In this document: in pieces, positions 46,377 to 55,900 of the stretch
How the letters are laid out: every line of letters begins with the position of its first letter
Position numbering within the stretch: the stretch's first letter is position 1
The notes under the pieces: model-generated
Databases searched by the model: none
Told to the model about the DNA's origin: nothing
The model's input: only the letters and a program-made list of their open reading frames with translations
Source of the DNA: Muricea muricata
Taxonomy: Eukaryota > Cnidaria > Anthozoa > Malacalcyonacea > Plexauridae
Assembly (NCBI GenBank): GCA_963855995.1
Contig: OY979719.1
Span: forward strand, 17,827,312 to 17,891,311
Length of the DNA stretch: 64,000 nucleotides
Direction: 5' to 3'
Made by a program: the position numbers and the translations under genes

Positions 46377-48125
46377 ATGTTTCGGATTGTGACAGCAGTC
46401 GTAGCATTATATGCGGGTTCCTTGGTCGATTTAGCCTCCGCGAAGAATGTTAGTAAAGCATCGAAGGAAGAAATACCCGTCAAATTAGAAGGCAAACGAG
46501 AAAGCGAGATCGCTAATTCACACAATATTGACAGCCTGAGTATGTTGATATTTACAAATCTGCTCATTTTCACCGTCCTGATGACATGGCTGTTTAAAAT
46601 TCGACGATTTCGCTGCTTTCACGAGACGGGCGTCGCGACCGTCTTTGGGATCATCGTTGGAGCGATTATAAAATACATCCGCTTTCACGACTCTTACAAC
46701 AACTCGATAACGGTTGAAAATTGCAACAACTTGACCGTCGCGCCGGAGGTCCTCAAAGTCAACATCAACGGAACTTTCTATTCGTACAGTTTTAAAGGAA
46801 TCATTTACCACGACAATGACGCGCACGAGAACGAACTCGAAGCACGCTCGACTTTCAACCCCGAAATCTTCTTCCACGTCCTCTTGCCACCGATTATATT
46901 CTCCGCCGGCTACAACATGAAGAAGCGCTATTTTTTTCGAAACTTGGGCGCGATCTTAACGTACGCTTTTATGGGCACTATCATCTCAACTTTCTCTACA
47001 GGCATAATTGTGTATGGATACAATGTTTACATGGGTATCCCAGAATCGTTTGATTTTACGGAATGTTTGTTATTTGGGGCAATGATTGCTGCTACAGATC
47101 CCATTACCGTACTAGCTATAATCACAGATCTCCAAGTGGACGTAGACCTGTATGCGCTAATTTTTGGAGAGAGTATTTTCAATGACGCTGTTGCGATAGT
47201 CCTCTACCGCGCCGTTGAAAACTACTTGGCTTATCAACCGATTGCCAAACGGGAGTTCGATCTTTACTCGTTTGTTTGGGCGCTCAACAGTTTCTTCTCG
47301 ATATTTTTTGGTTCGCTGTTCATCGGTTGCGGTGTGGCGTGCACCAACGCCCTGGTTACGAAGCTCACGAAAATTGGAAGCTTTCCCACCCTGGAAACGG
47401 CATTGTTCTTCGTCATGTCCTACAGTAGTTTTCTAACAGCCGAGGTCGTAAATTGGTCTGGAATTGTCGCCTTGCTGTTTTGCGGAGTCACGCAGCAACA
47501 CTACACGTACAAAAATCTCTCCGAGGCGTCGCGCATTCGTACCATACAAACATTCGATCTTTTGAACTTTTTATCCGAGAACTTTATTTTTTCATACATC
47601 GGCCTGTCTCTGTTCACGTTCACTACTCACATTTGGGACTTCCGTTTCATCGCCTGGTCCTTTCTAGCCATCACAGTTGGACGAATCTTGAACATCTACC
47701 CGCTTAGTTTTCTCATGAACCTGGGCAGATCAGGCAAGATTTCATGGAATTTTCAACACATGATGATGTTTTCTGGTCTACGGGGTGCCATAGCGTTCGC
47801 ACTAGCCGTACGGAATACGGTTTCCATGCCCCGGCAAATGATGCTCACGGCGACTCTCTCTATAGTGCTCGTATCGGTAATTTTCATAGGGGGTGTCACA
47901 ACTCCGGTACTAAAACTCCTGCAGATCAAGACCGGCGTTGATGAACACCAGGAGGAGTTAAAAGCTCGTAGGCTTAGCTTAATCGATATAAACGATCCGT
48001 CACTCAGCACTCCGGAGGAGCGACGAGAAAAGAAACAATACGAGAGTGCCTGGCTCGTCAGAGTGTGGTGCAATTTTGATAACAAGTACCTGAAGCCAAT
48101 CTTCACAGAAGAACATGAAAGCTAA
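46377..48125 (+). CDS. SLC9A6/7/9: Na+/H+ exchanger, NHE6/7/9 (endosomal) group, intronless (582 aa)
   Basis: Electroneutral cation/proton antiporter of the CPA1 family; family members set the pH of endosomes and trans-Golgi. I chose the ATG at 46377 because it opens a hydrophobic signal-like segment. Visible: 10-12 membrane spans, FFHVLLPPIIFSAGYN (inhibitor-binding region, residues about 164-179), FGAMIAATDPITVLAI (about 231-246), GESIFNDAVAIVLY with the conserved Asn-Asp ion-site pair (about 263-276), LLFCGVTQQHYTYKNLS, and FSGLRGAIAFALA (about 464-476). The tail after the last span is short (about 70 residues), as in organellar exchangers. QHYTYKNLS and the FQHMMMF block separate it from NHE8 and the plasma-membrane types. 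Vertebrate relatives have many introns; none here. The first AATAAA downstream (48191) is inside a MITE. Confidence 0.95.
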   Translation: MFRIVTAVVALYAGSLVDLASAKNVSKASKEEIPVKLEGKRESEIANSHNIDSLSMLIFTNLLIFTVLMTWLFKIRRFRCFHETGVATVFGIIVGAIIKYIRFHDSYNNSITVENCNNLTVAPEVLKVNINGTFYSYSFKGIIYHDNDAHENELEARSTFNPEIFFHVLLPPIIFSAGYNMKKRYFFRNLGAILTYAFMGTIISTFSTGIIVYGYNVYMGIPESFDFTECLLFGAMIAATDPITVLAIITDLQVDVDLYALIFGESIFNDAVAIVLYRAVENYLAYQPIAKREFDLYSFVWALNSFFSIFFGSLFIGCGVACTNALVTKLTKIGSFPTLETALFFVMSYSSFLTAEVVNWSGIVALLFCGVTQQHYTYKNLSEASRIRTIQTFDLLNFLSENFIFSYIGLSLFTFTTHIWDFRFIAWSFLAITVGRILNIYPLSFLMNLGRSGKISWNFQHMMMFSGLRGAIAFALAVRNTVSMPRQMMLTATLSIVLVSVIFIGGVTTPVLKLLQIKTGVDEHQEELKARRLSLIDINDPSLSTPEERREKKQYESAWLVRVWCNFDNKYLKPIFTEEHES

Positions 48126-48143
48126 ACGTCATTAGTGAACTGT

Positions 48144-48330
48144 ATATTATAATAACTTTAGCGAGCATTGTGACGTATTTTCCGGGCTAAAATAAACAAA
48201 TCAGCGGGCTAAAATCCATTTTAGCCCGCTGACGTAATAGCCAATTTAAAAATAATTTTAAATGCCCACTTTTGAGTGATATTTCAAGCTTTTGCTCAAA
48301 TATATTGGCTTTAAAGTTATTATAATAGTA
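48144..48330. mobile_element. MITE directly behind the exchanger stop codon, carrying the first AATAAA
   Basis: Inverted ends TATTATAATAACTTTA (48144 on) and TTTAAAGTTATTATAATA (ending 48327). Inside is a perfect hairpin TCAGCGGGCTAAAAT / ATTTTAGCCCGCTGA at 48201-48235, preceded by AATAAA at 48191-48196. It begins 18 bases after the exchanger stop. Confidence 0.75.
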
Positions 48331-48566
48331 ATAGAGTTGATGTTCTTGGGCATAAATATCTGGATTCTGGAATATCTAATTAGCAATTTCTAAGACGTTC
48401 TAAGATCGCAGTGAGCTAACCCAGTTCGAAAGTGCAGACTTAACAAAGTACCAAGAAGCAATAAATATTTTGAATTCATATTTTAGCGAGCAAATAATCC
48501 CAATAGTTTTCTTGAGATCATTGTTAAAATAACGAATAGAGAAATCATTGTGAATATATATCTCGA

Positions 48567-48756
48567 ACTAACGTTGCCAGTGTAGGTAGTGCAGTTAATA
48601 GTACACAAAAGGTTTAGGTTCTTTCACTACCTGAATACTAACTTCACTAACGTTGCCAGTGTAGGTAGTGCAGTTAATAGTACACAAAAGGTTTAGGTTC
48701 TTTCACCATGTGAAACGACAAGGTGAAAATGGACGAAGGGGCTTCAGTCGAAACGT
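48567..48756 (+). mobile_element. Tandem repeat plus Penelope-like tail motif
   Basis: Two copies (about 48567-48628 and 48645-48706, period about 79) of a unit containing CTAACGTTGCCAGTGTAGG and GTACACAAAAGGTTTAGG. Next comes GGACGAAGGGGCTTCAGTC followed by GAAACGTC (48731-48756), which resembles the GACGA...GAAACGTC end found in many Penelope-like elements. No coding part is nearby, so this is a remnant. Confidence 0.4.
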
Positions 48757-48874
48757 CGAATTTTACTCTATTGTTTCAGGTAGAGAAATGACCTAAGCTA
48801 TTATTGCGTTTCATATAAGACAGAAACTTTAAACAATGAAGATGAGGGCAAAATAAAGTACGAATCTGCTAAGA

Positions 48875-49149
48875 ACTTCGCATATAATTCCCACCGTTAC
48901 CAACACCTTGGTTGAACACGTATGGAACAGATTGTTCCATATTTGATAGTTTTCAGTTATATACACTTATACCCAGGTTAGAGAACATGCCTTTATCAAA
49001 GCGAGACTCCCCACTTCGCATATAATTCCCACCATTCCCAAAACCTTGGTTGAACACGTGTGGAACAGATTGTTCCATATTTGATAGTTTTCAGTTATAT
49101 ACACTTATACCCAGGTTAGAGAACATGCCTTTATCAAAGCGAGACTCAC
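48875..49149 (+). repeat. Two-copy tandem repeat, 138-bp period
   Basis: Both units begin ACTTCGCATATAATTCCCAC and end CTTTATCAAAGCGAGACTC, with only a few differences between them. The near identity points to a recent duplication. The palindromic word GGAACAGATTGTTCC lies within each unit. Confidence 0.9.
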
Positions 49150-49458
49150 TAATATTGCATTTAATATTAGCGAGTTGTGGGCTATGCGCTGATCGAGCTT
49201 TAGCTCAACTATAGGTCTATAGATTTGATTGTTTTTCACTATAATGTAAATATTTTTGTAAATTTATAAGGGGGGTGCCGCGCATGGGCTTTTTTGTCCC
49301 GTTTTGCACTTTTCCTTTTGGAAAATAAAATTAATATTAATAAAATTAATAATATTCCCAATAAAGTTATATATATACAGGGGAACTTAGAGAGGGAACT
49401 TAGTAAACACTTAGTAATACTTAGTAAGCAATGACTTACACACCTCAAAGACGGAAGG

Positions 49459-49566
49459 AAATCTTACAAAATCTTACAAAATCTCTACGAAAAATCTTAC
49501 AAAAATCTCTACAAAAAAAATCTTACAAAATCTTACAAAATTTTACAAAATCTCTACAAAATCTTA
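49459..49566 (+). repeat. Minisatellite of AATCTTACAAA / AATCTCTACAAA units
   Basis: About ten degenerate 10-11-bp units lie between the upstream tandem repeats and the DNRLRE gene promoter. Confidence 0.85.
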
Positions 49567-49837
49567 TTTTACTTTAGTGCTCATCAACATTTGCTTGTCG
49601 CAAAATCAAATTTAACGACCCCGGGAATGCTATTAAATAACAGGACAAAAATAGGGAAATCTTAAAAATCTTTGCAAGCAGATATTTCTTTGGACAGCAT
49701 GCATCAGTGTCATAAAAAGTGTGTCAAATTATCTTAAAATTCATTTTATGTCATGCATATCCCGTGCAGTTAGTCCAATGACGCACTTTGCAAGGGATGT
49801 GAACAACATCAGGAACTCATGACGTCCGGGTATTTCT

Positions 49838-49848
49838 ACATAAAAGAG
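49838..49848 (+). promoter_or_regulatory. TATA-like box (ACATAAAAGAG) of the secreted-protein gene
   Basis: About 30 bases upstream of a candidate start near 49870. The first exon (noncoding) would end at 49937 with a strong donor (GGGTAAGT). The coding exon begins after the acceptor TGTTTATTCAG at 50563. Confidence 0.45.
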
Positions 49849-50569
49849 CTGTTTTGGTCACAACTTGTCCATTCTCAGCTACAGTGTGGAAAAGTCGGGA
49901 AAACAAAATCAAAAAAGGAACACAGTTAGATTAGCGGGTAAGTTTAAAAGTATGCAGTTTTTGTTCCAGATGTGAGCAACTAGACTCACAGAATTTGTGA
50001 CGAAATAGCTATGTTATACAAAAGATATACAGTAGAGGAAATGTTATACACTTGTAGACACGAAAGACAGTCCATGTTTTAACTTACCTAAAGTCTTGCT
50101 AGACATTTCAAAGAGCCTTGCAAAATTAAATCTGCATCAAAGTACAACTTAGTGGAACACCACGTAAATTTAGTATTGCAACGTGTCTTGCCCATCAGGT
50201 GTGTTTCCAAAATGTATGTATTACAATGGACTAGGGACCTTATAGGAAATCTTTTAAAGCAAGACGCCTAGGACTAATAATGTTTTAAGGGGTGAATTTG
50301 TCTCAATTCTGAGAAGAAATTACATACATGCAAGAGATAAACAGCTGAGAAAACTACATGAGGTAAAGGCCGTCCAGCAGGAATTAAGTATATGCCACTG
50401 CAAAGCACCAAACAGTTGTGTAGGTTCGAGAGCATCGATTACTATACTGTAGTGCACAGGTATTATTTGCACTACACAGATTTACCTTTCAGATCCGCAA
50501 CATCGAGTTAAATGAGACAGAAGTTCCTAATGTTAATTTGTGCTTCTCTTTCTGTTTATTCAGGACAAG

Positions 50570-51803
50570 ATGCACACGGAAGTTAAGCTGTTTCTAATCT
50601 CGCTTGCATGCATTACAATTTCCGCTCAAGTGACGGAGAAAACCTATACTCTCGGTGTCACTAACGACGTAACACTGGAAAGGGGCTCAACAAATTTCAA
50701 CTACCTTAGTTACCTGATTGTCGGTACACATCCCGACTACCCTTTGAAAAGGAGTTTGATGAAATTCCAAGATATCCCAAGCGATTGCAGTTTGCCTTTA
50801 CAGGCCACTCTCAACATATTCTTCGTGTATGCACACAAAGCAAGCTTTAAGACCGATTCAGAGGTGCCTTCATTCACCAGGTACATTACAGCCCACACTG
50901 TGCTCAAATCATGGGTGGAATCTCAAGCAACGAGCACAAAACGAAGTAATTGGGCCAATTGGGACGAGCCATGGTTGAATTTGGGCACGGATGCAGATAG
51001 CGTCGCACTTTACACAACGGCAGTGACGCCTTTACCAGGTCTGTACACTAGAGTTTATTCAGGGTGTCCTATTGGACAGAACATGAACAATTGTTGGATT
51101 TTGATGCGGAAGTATACGTCATAATTTTAGACTTGCGGCACTCGATCCGAACGTTGTATCCCAATATGACATTATTGCATCCAATAAGTTATTGGGATTG
51201 TTAGGGTTAGGGTAGGGGTTTGGGTCAGGGTTCATTTTATATGCATGAAATGACAATTCCAATAAGTTATTGGAATTGTTAAACGTTGTCACCAATAATC
51301 TTATTGGGATACAACGTGCGGGTCGGCTGCTTGCGGCCATGTTGGATGTTCCACTTGGGCAGCGAATGCTGTAGATTTCTATTACAGGATGTATAGTTTT
51401 CGTTTTAAAACAAACGTTTGACGTTTTTATGCAAAAGCTTCCTAAAAGTCAGTTTTTAAAAGAAACTACATCAATTCAATTTGTAACTTCCTTTCGTCCA
51501 AATAATTTACGCAAATAGTGAGTTCAACAATGAATGGTAAATCTCTTTACATAATTCTACTTAAATTTAGGAAGTAAATGGTACACTCTTGACGTGACCA
51601 CACAAGCTCAGAGCTGGAAATCTGGCCCAAACCATGGTCTGCTCTTAAGGGACACTCATGAGCTACAGCAAGGACGCGATTTCCGGTTTGCTAGCAATGC
51701 CTACAGTGATGCTTCTAAACATGCATATATTACCTTGCGATGCCAAGTCGAAGAGCAATCTCAAGGCGGCGGCAAAATCGGAGGAGGCATTCACCCAATT
51801 TGA
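50570..51803 (+). CDS. Secreted DNRLRE-like domain protein (233 aa, two coding exons)
   Basis: Coding exons 50570-51038 and 51571-51803. The donor is CAG|GTCTGT, the acceptor AATTTAG, both phase 1. ATG at 50570 opens a clear signal peptide (LFLISLACITISAQ). The mature protein is one beta-rich domain: a YTLGVTNDVTLERG start, a ...KRSLMKFQDIP strand pair, a W-rich stretch (VLKSWVESQ, NWANWDEPW), then KWYTLDVTTQAQSWKSGPNH and GLLLRD. This order matches DNRLRE-type jelly-roll domains, which are extracellular and thought to bind carbohydrate. The C-terminus is Gly-rich. Reading through the donor would give a shorter 184-residue product ending at 51124. AATAAA at 52010-52015 could end the transcript. 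Family assignment is from pattern only. Confidence 0.7.
51151..51317. mobile_element. MITE in the intron of the DNRLRE gene, with a telomere-like stretch
   Basis: Inverted ends ACGTTGTATCCCAATA (51151) and TATTGGGATACAACGT (ending 51317). Inside, further pairs ATCCAATAAGTTATTGGGAT and AATTCCAATAAGTTATTGG form small hairpins. TTAGGGTTAGGGTAGGG lies at 51201-51217. Confidence 0.8.
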
Positions 51804-52949
51804 ATATGATAAGACTTTAGCAACGGATTTAATAGATCCTACAACGTTGGCGAAGAATGAACTAATGCATGAATTGTGTTACATACGTAAATGGACAAAT
51901 TTTATTCGATTATAGAGTGATAATGCAGTTGACTGCCTGATTCCTCATGAACAAATGTATTATCGACATTGTTCAGCTGTGTTGATAAGATTTCAGAGCG
52001 TTTAGCATCAATAAATGAATTGTTATAATTAAATTCTTCTATTATCATGTTTTCTGAATATATGTCTTCTTTATTAAACTGTCAATATTGGTCATTTTTT
52101 GTTCGCGTCTTTATACATAGGTATGTACTAGTATGTAAAAACCGTTATTTTGAGTCCCATACTTGGGCCCATAGAATATTTCGAAATCATGCAACATCAG
52201 CTTTAGCTGCAATCGATAAATTATTGAACATAAAGATTTGATGAATTAGTGACAACAAAAAAACACTAAATAAATTCTTGGAAATTCACATTAGTCGCAC
52301 AGCATTACAGTACCCATGACAAATGGAGAAAGCTCTCTAAATTGTAAGTTTTTTGGTAGACCCTTCTTGTGTGTACTTCAAAATCTATGGATACATCATG
52401 CTTTTAATGTGCCCTCTAGGTGATCTGAAAACACGGAAAACTACTGGTACTAGTTGTCAAATAGGAATCCATTTTTCGAGCCAAGCTAGGAAATTTTTAA
52501 TTAAGTATAATTTACTTCGACTCCAAATTTCTGGTGGATTTACAATTTTCTTTACTGAACATGATTACAAAGTTTCAACAAGTTTCATAAAGGAAAATAA
52601 AAGATATAAGTGGTTAAAAAAAACGAAATGGATTTCTATTCGGTAGCTAGTTCAAGGCCTTTAACTCACGGTCAGATCAGCTGGTGGTGTTATGCTCTAA
52701 GATGAAAATGATGTTGCGCATGGTGTTACTCTGAGTCTATATCAACACCCGGAAAGCTGAAAAAAAATGCCTGACTACGGTGAGAGTCGAAGCTACTCCT
52801 AAAGTTCTAGGTTGGATTCCCACCATGATCAGGCGTATTTTTAGCCTAGCCGTTATGGATATAAACTCAGAGTAACACCACAAACATTGACTAACCACTG
52901 ATGATTGAAACAATGCGCGTAATTATAAACAGCGCTAAAATACGAGTAC
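51804..52949. other. Convergent spacer between the DNRLRE gene and DGLUCY
   Basis: Holds the AATAAA at 52010 and the short inverted-repeat element at 52721-52881. A 97-codon open frame near 52353-52646 has no recognised similarity and is probably chance. Confidence 0.4.
52721..52881. mobile_element. Short inverted-repeat element (about 160 bp) sharing its end with the SINE
   Basis: TGGTGTTACTCTGAGT (52721) and ACTCAGAGTAACACCA (ending 52880) are inverted. Inside is GGTTGGATTCCCACCA, a B-box-like word followed by CCA. The left end matches the SINE at 38963. Confidence 0.65.
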
Positions 52950-55900
52950 TTATCGAGTTATCGTGCAGTCGTTAATAACTGCTTGACATTTCTCCATTTG
53001 CTGGGCATGATGGGGATAAAATTGAAAGCCATCAACGGACTGCTCTGGCCGTCCCGTTACGCCATCACGAACGCCTTCATCAGCCAACATTTGTACAACG
53101 TCCCCTTCCTAAAAATATTGCTGTGAATTAAGGCTGGTTTGCATGTTTTCCCTCCGTGATTACATCACAGAAGGAATTTTAACGCCGAACTAAATTTCAA
53201 TCTAATTAAAATATAATTTTGTGGAAACACCACGTTAAAGGGAAATGGCAACAAAAATTTTTATCGTCTTATTTGAAAGAGACTCCAAAACAATATATAG
53301 AAGTCTATTACAGAATTTTTATATCTGCCTTATTTGGTGAGATATTTTGACTTGAAATTTTTAGTTGTCTGCCATCTTGGATATTTGTAGATATGCATGA
53401 TACGTCACAACTGGGGTCACGCAATATATTTTTTCTTACGACACAATGATTAATCTTCTCCAATAATCACACATATGGTAAGTGTTATCTCCCGAAGTAA
53501 AACCGATATAAAATTTTTGTAAAATATTTCTATATATTATTTTTAGAGTATCTTTCAAATGAGACAATAAAAATTTTTCTTGCCATTTCCCTTTAAGTTT
53601 ATCATCGCAAGGCTTTCGATCCGGGAGCAGCATTATCATTAGCACTGATGAAGATCCGAGCTTACGGATCGAAAGCTTTGCGATAAGAAACTTACGTGGT
53701 GTTTCCACAAAATTACATCTCAATTTGATAGTCACAGTATGCAAACATACAAGGAACTTAAATTTTAATCTTTTTATATATTAACCAAATCACCACAACT
53801 TGAACATATGGTGAAATTAGCAAAATTTAAAGTTCGGTCACTGACCAACGAAATGTGTTGTCCACTGCATATTCAATTATCGTAAAAAAAGGACATAAGG
53901 TAAAACATCCGTACCTGCTTTACGCTATTCAAAAATTCTTCGACTCCCCTGTCCTCGTCGACCTTCGCCAATCCTCGCCGCACGTACCGCGCATGAATTG
54001 GACACGTGAACAGCACGTGCAAACCTACTGCTAAAGCGTATCCACCCCAGTTGGACACCCCGGCCGTGATGAGGTAATCACAAGACACGACGCAAGCAAT
54101 TTCTTTACCATGTTTCACATGTTTTTCAACTTGTTCTTTGACTTTCCCCATGCCCAGTTCGTTTCCTCCATCGCCAATACTGGTTGTCGAGATCCGATCA
54201 TCTTTTTCGGCTAAGATCAAGATTACAAAAGATTTTAAGAAGATTTACATAACCCGAGCACTAGAAATTTCACAGCAGGGAAATTGCACCGGGAGCTTTT
54301 CTGGAAGTAGAATTGATTTGATTTTCTATAGAGTTCATTAGTATAATTGAGACAATCGCAAAAGAGGACTTTAATTCCCTCCTAAGGACAATATCTTATT
54401 AATCACCAAAAACACAGGAAATAAGATAGTCCGGAAAGTGTTCAATCACAGGCAGGTCGTATCAAAGGCGTTTAGCTTATAAGTGGATAAGGTGTATAAG
54501 TCAAAATTTAAAAACACGTTCACATCTTGAACCTAACCGAGTTTATACGTTTTATCGCATAAATATTTAGTTTTATGTATAATTGTTCATCTTAGGCTAC
54601 CTTGTTGCAGGCATTTACGATACGCTATATTAACGCGTTATAAATTATTAACGAGTCATCTTAGATTCATTAACACGGATTGCTTTTAAAAGATTACATA
54701 TTACCTTTAAAAACTTTACAAAGAAAATTTACAGTAAAAACTGATTTAAAAGTTACACTATTCCAAAACTACAAGAGAAATTATTTACATTGAAATTTGT
54801 ATATCATCATTATTAGCCTCGAGAATCGATTTGTTCCATAGACTCAACTCACTGTTGAGTAACTGTAACTGTATTTTTTTCACCAATTTTGTTTTAGGCT
54901 TTACGAGTTCAAAAGCTAAATCATCACGGCGTCGTAAGCTATAGTTTTCGTTGCTTTAAATATTAAACATTCTAGATAAGCTGTCCAGTTGTTGTCTATT
55001 TTAAACTTTGTACATAGATGATATTTTATAAGATGGTTGTTAATAGTTGCCAGTTTAATTCGGCTAACAGTACTGTATGTATCACCTAATATATTTCCGA
55101 CATGCACCATGGTCTTACAGTACCTTGTAGAAAAAGATCTTCAACAGGAGCGATTAAATCCTCTTTCAAAACTTTATTTTTCATACTGCGGTAGGTGCCA
55201 TCGCGGCTAGGCCCAGTTCGTTCAATCGACACAAGATGATCAAAGCGTGGCCTCCCGTCACTTTGATACAAAAACTGCATTACTGTTGTTTCTCGGTTGG
55301 TTTGCCTATCATAGACCAAGATCGGTACTTCTTTTTTCAATATGTTTGTTTTCAAACACTTTTCGATAATTTTTCTGACTAGGACTTCATTTCGTCTATC
55401 GATTAAGAAGCTGACGTTTTTGCCCAAAGCACAGAGAGCTTTTGCAATGGCAATTGCACCCGGCATTCCGTCAGATTCTTCGGCGATGGGGTCGCCACCA
55501 AATACTGGAAACCCAAATGTTATCCCGACCGAAGATGCTTGGTAAAGCCGAAGCAAGCTTTTCAGAAGTTCGTCATTCACGCTGAAATGTCGGACCCCAC
55601 GCTGACCAATATCGTTTAGCAGAAGGTCTTGCAAGCGATTAATCTTGCTTTTGGCTGTTTTGGAAAGCACGGAATACCTTTTCGGATCTTCACTAACCTG
55701 AACCATGCAGGGAACGTGATTTTTGTATGCTGATGGTTTCATCTCTTGAAATGCCACTGTGGCTACGTCACAGATAAACATATGGCCGGGAGCGTGCGAA
55801 AAACATCGAGCTAAAGCTGTACAAATCAAAACGTAGAGAATTCTAGTTATCTTTATTGGTTAGTAAAAGTGTAGAAAATGAAAGAAATGGACTGGAAATG

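Noticed and set aside
46518-46877. Antisense open frame within the exchanger gene
   Set aside because: Shadow of the real coding frame; composition is biased and no family is recognised.
52353-52646. 97-codon open frame as a gene
   Set aside because: No similarity, no splice sites that make sense, AT-rich codon content like the surrounding spacer.
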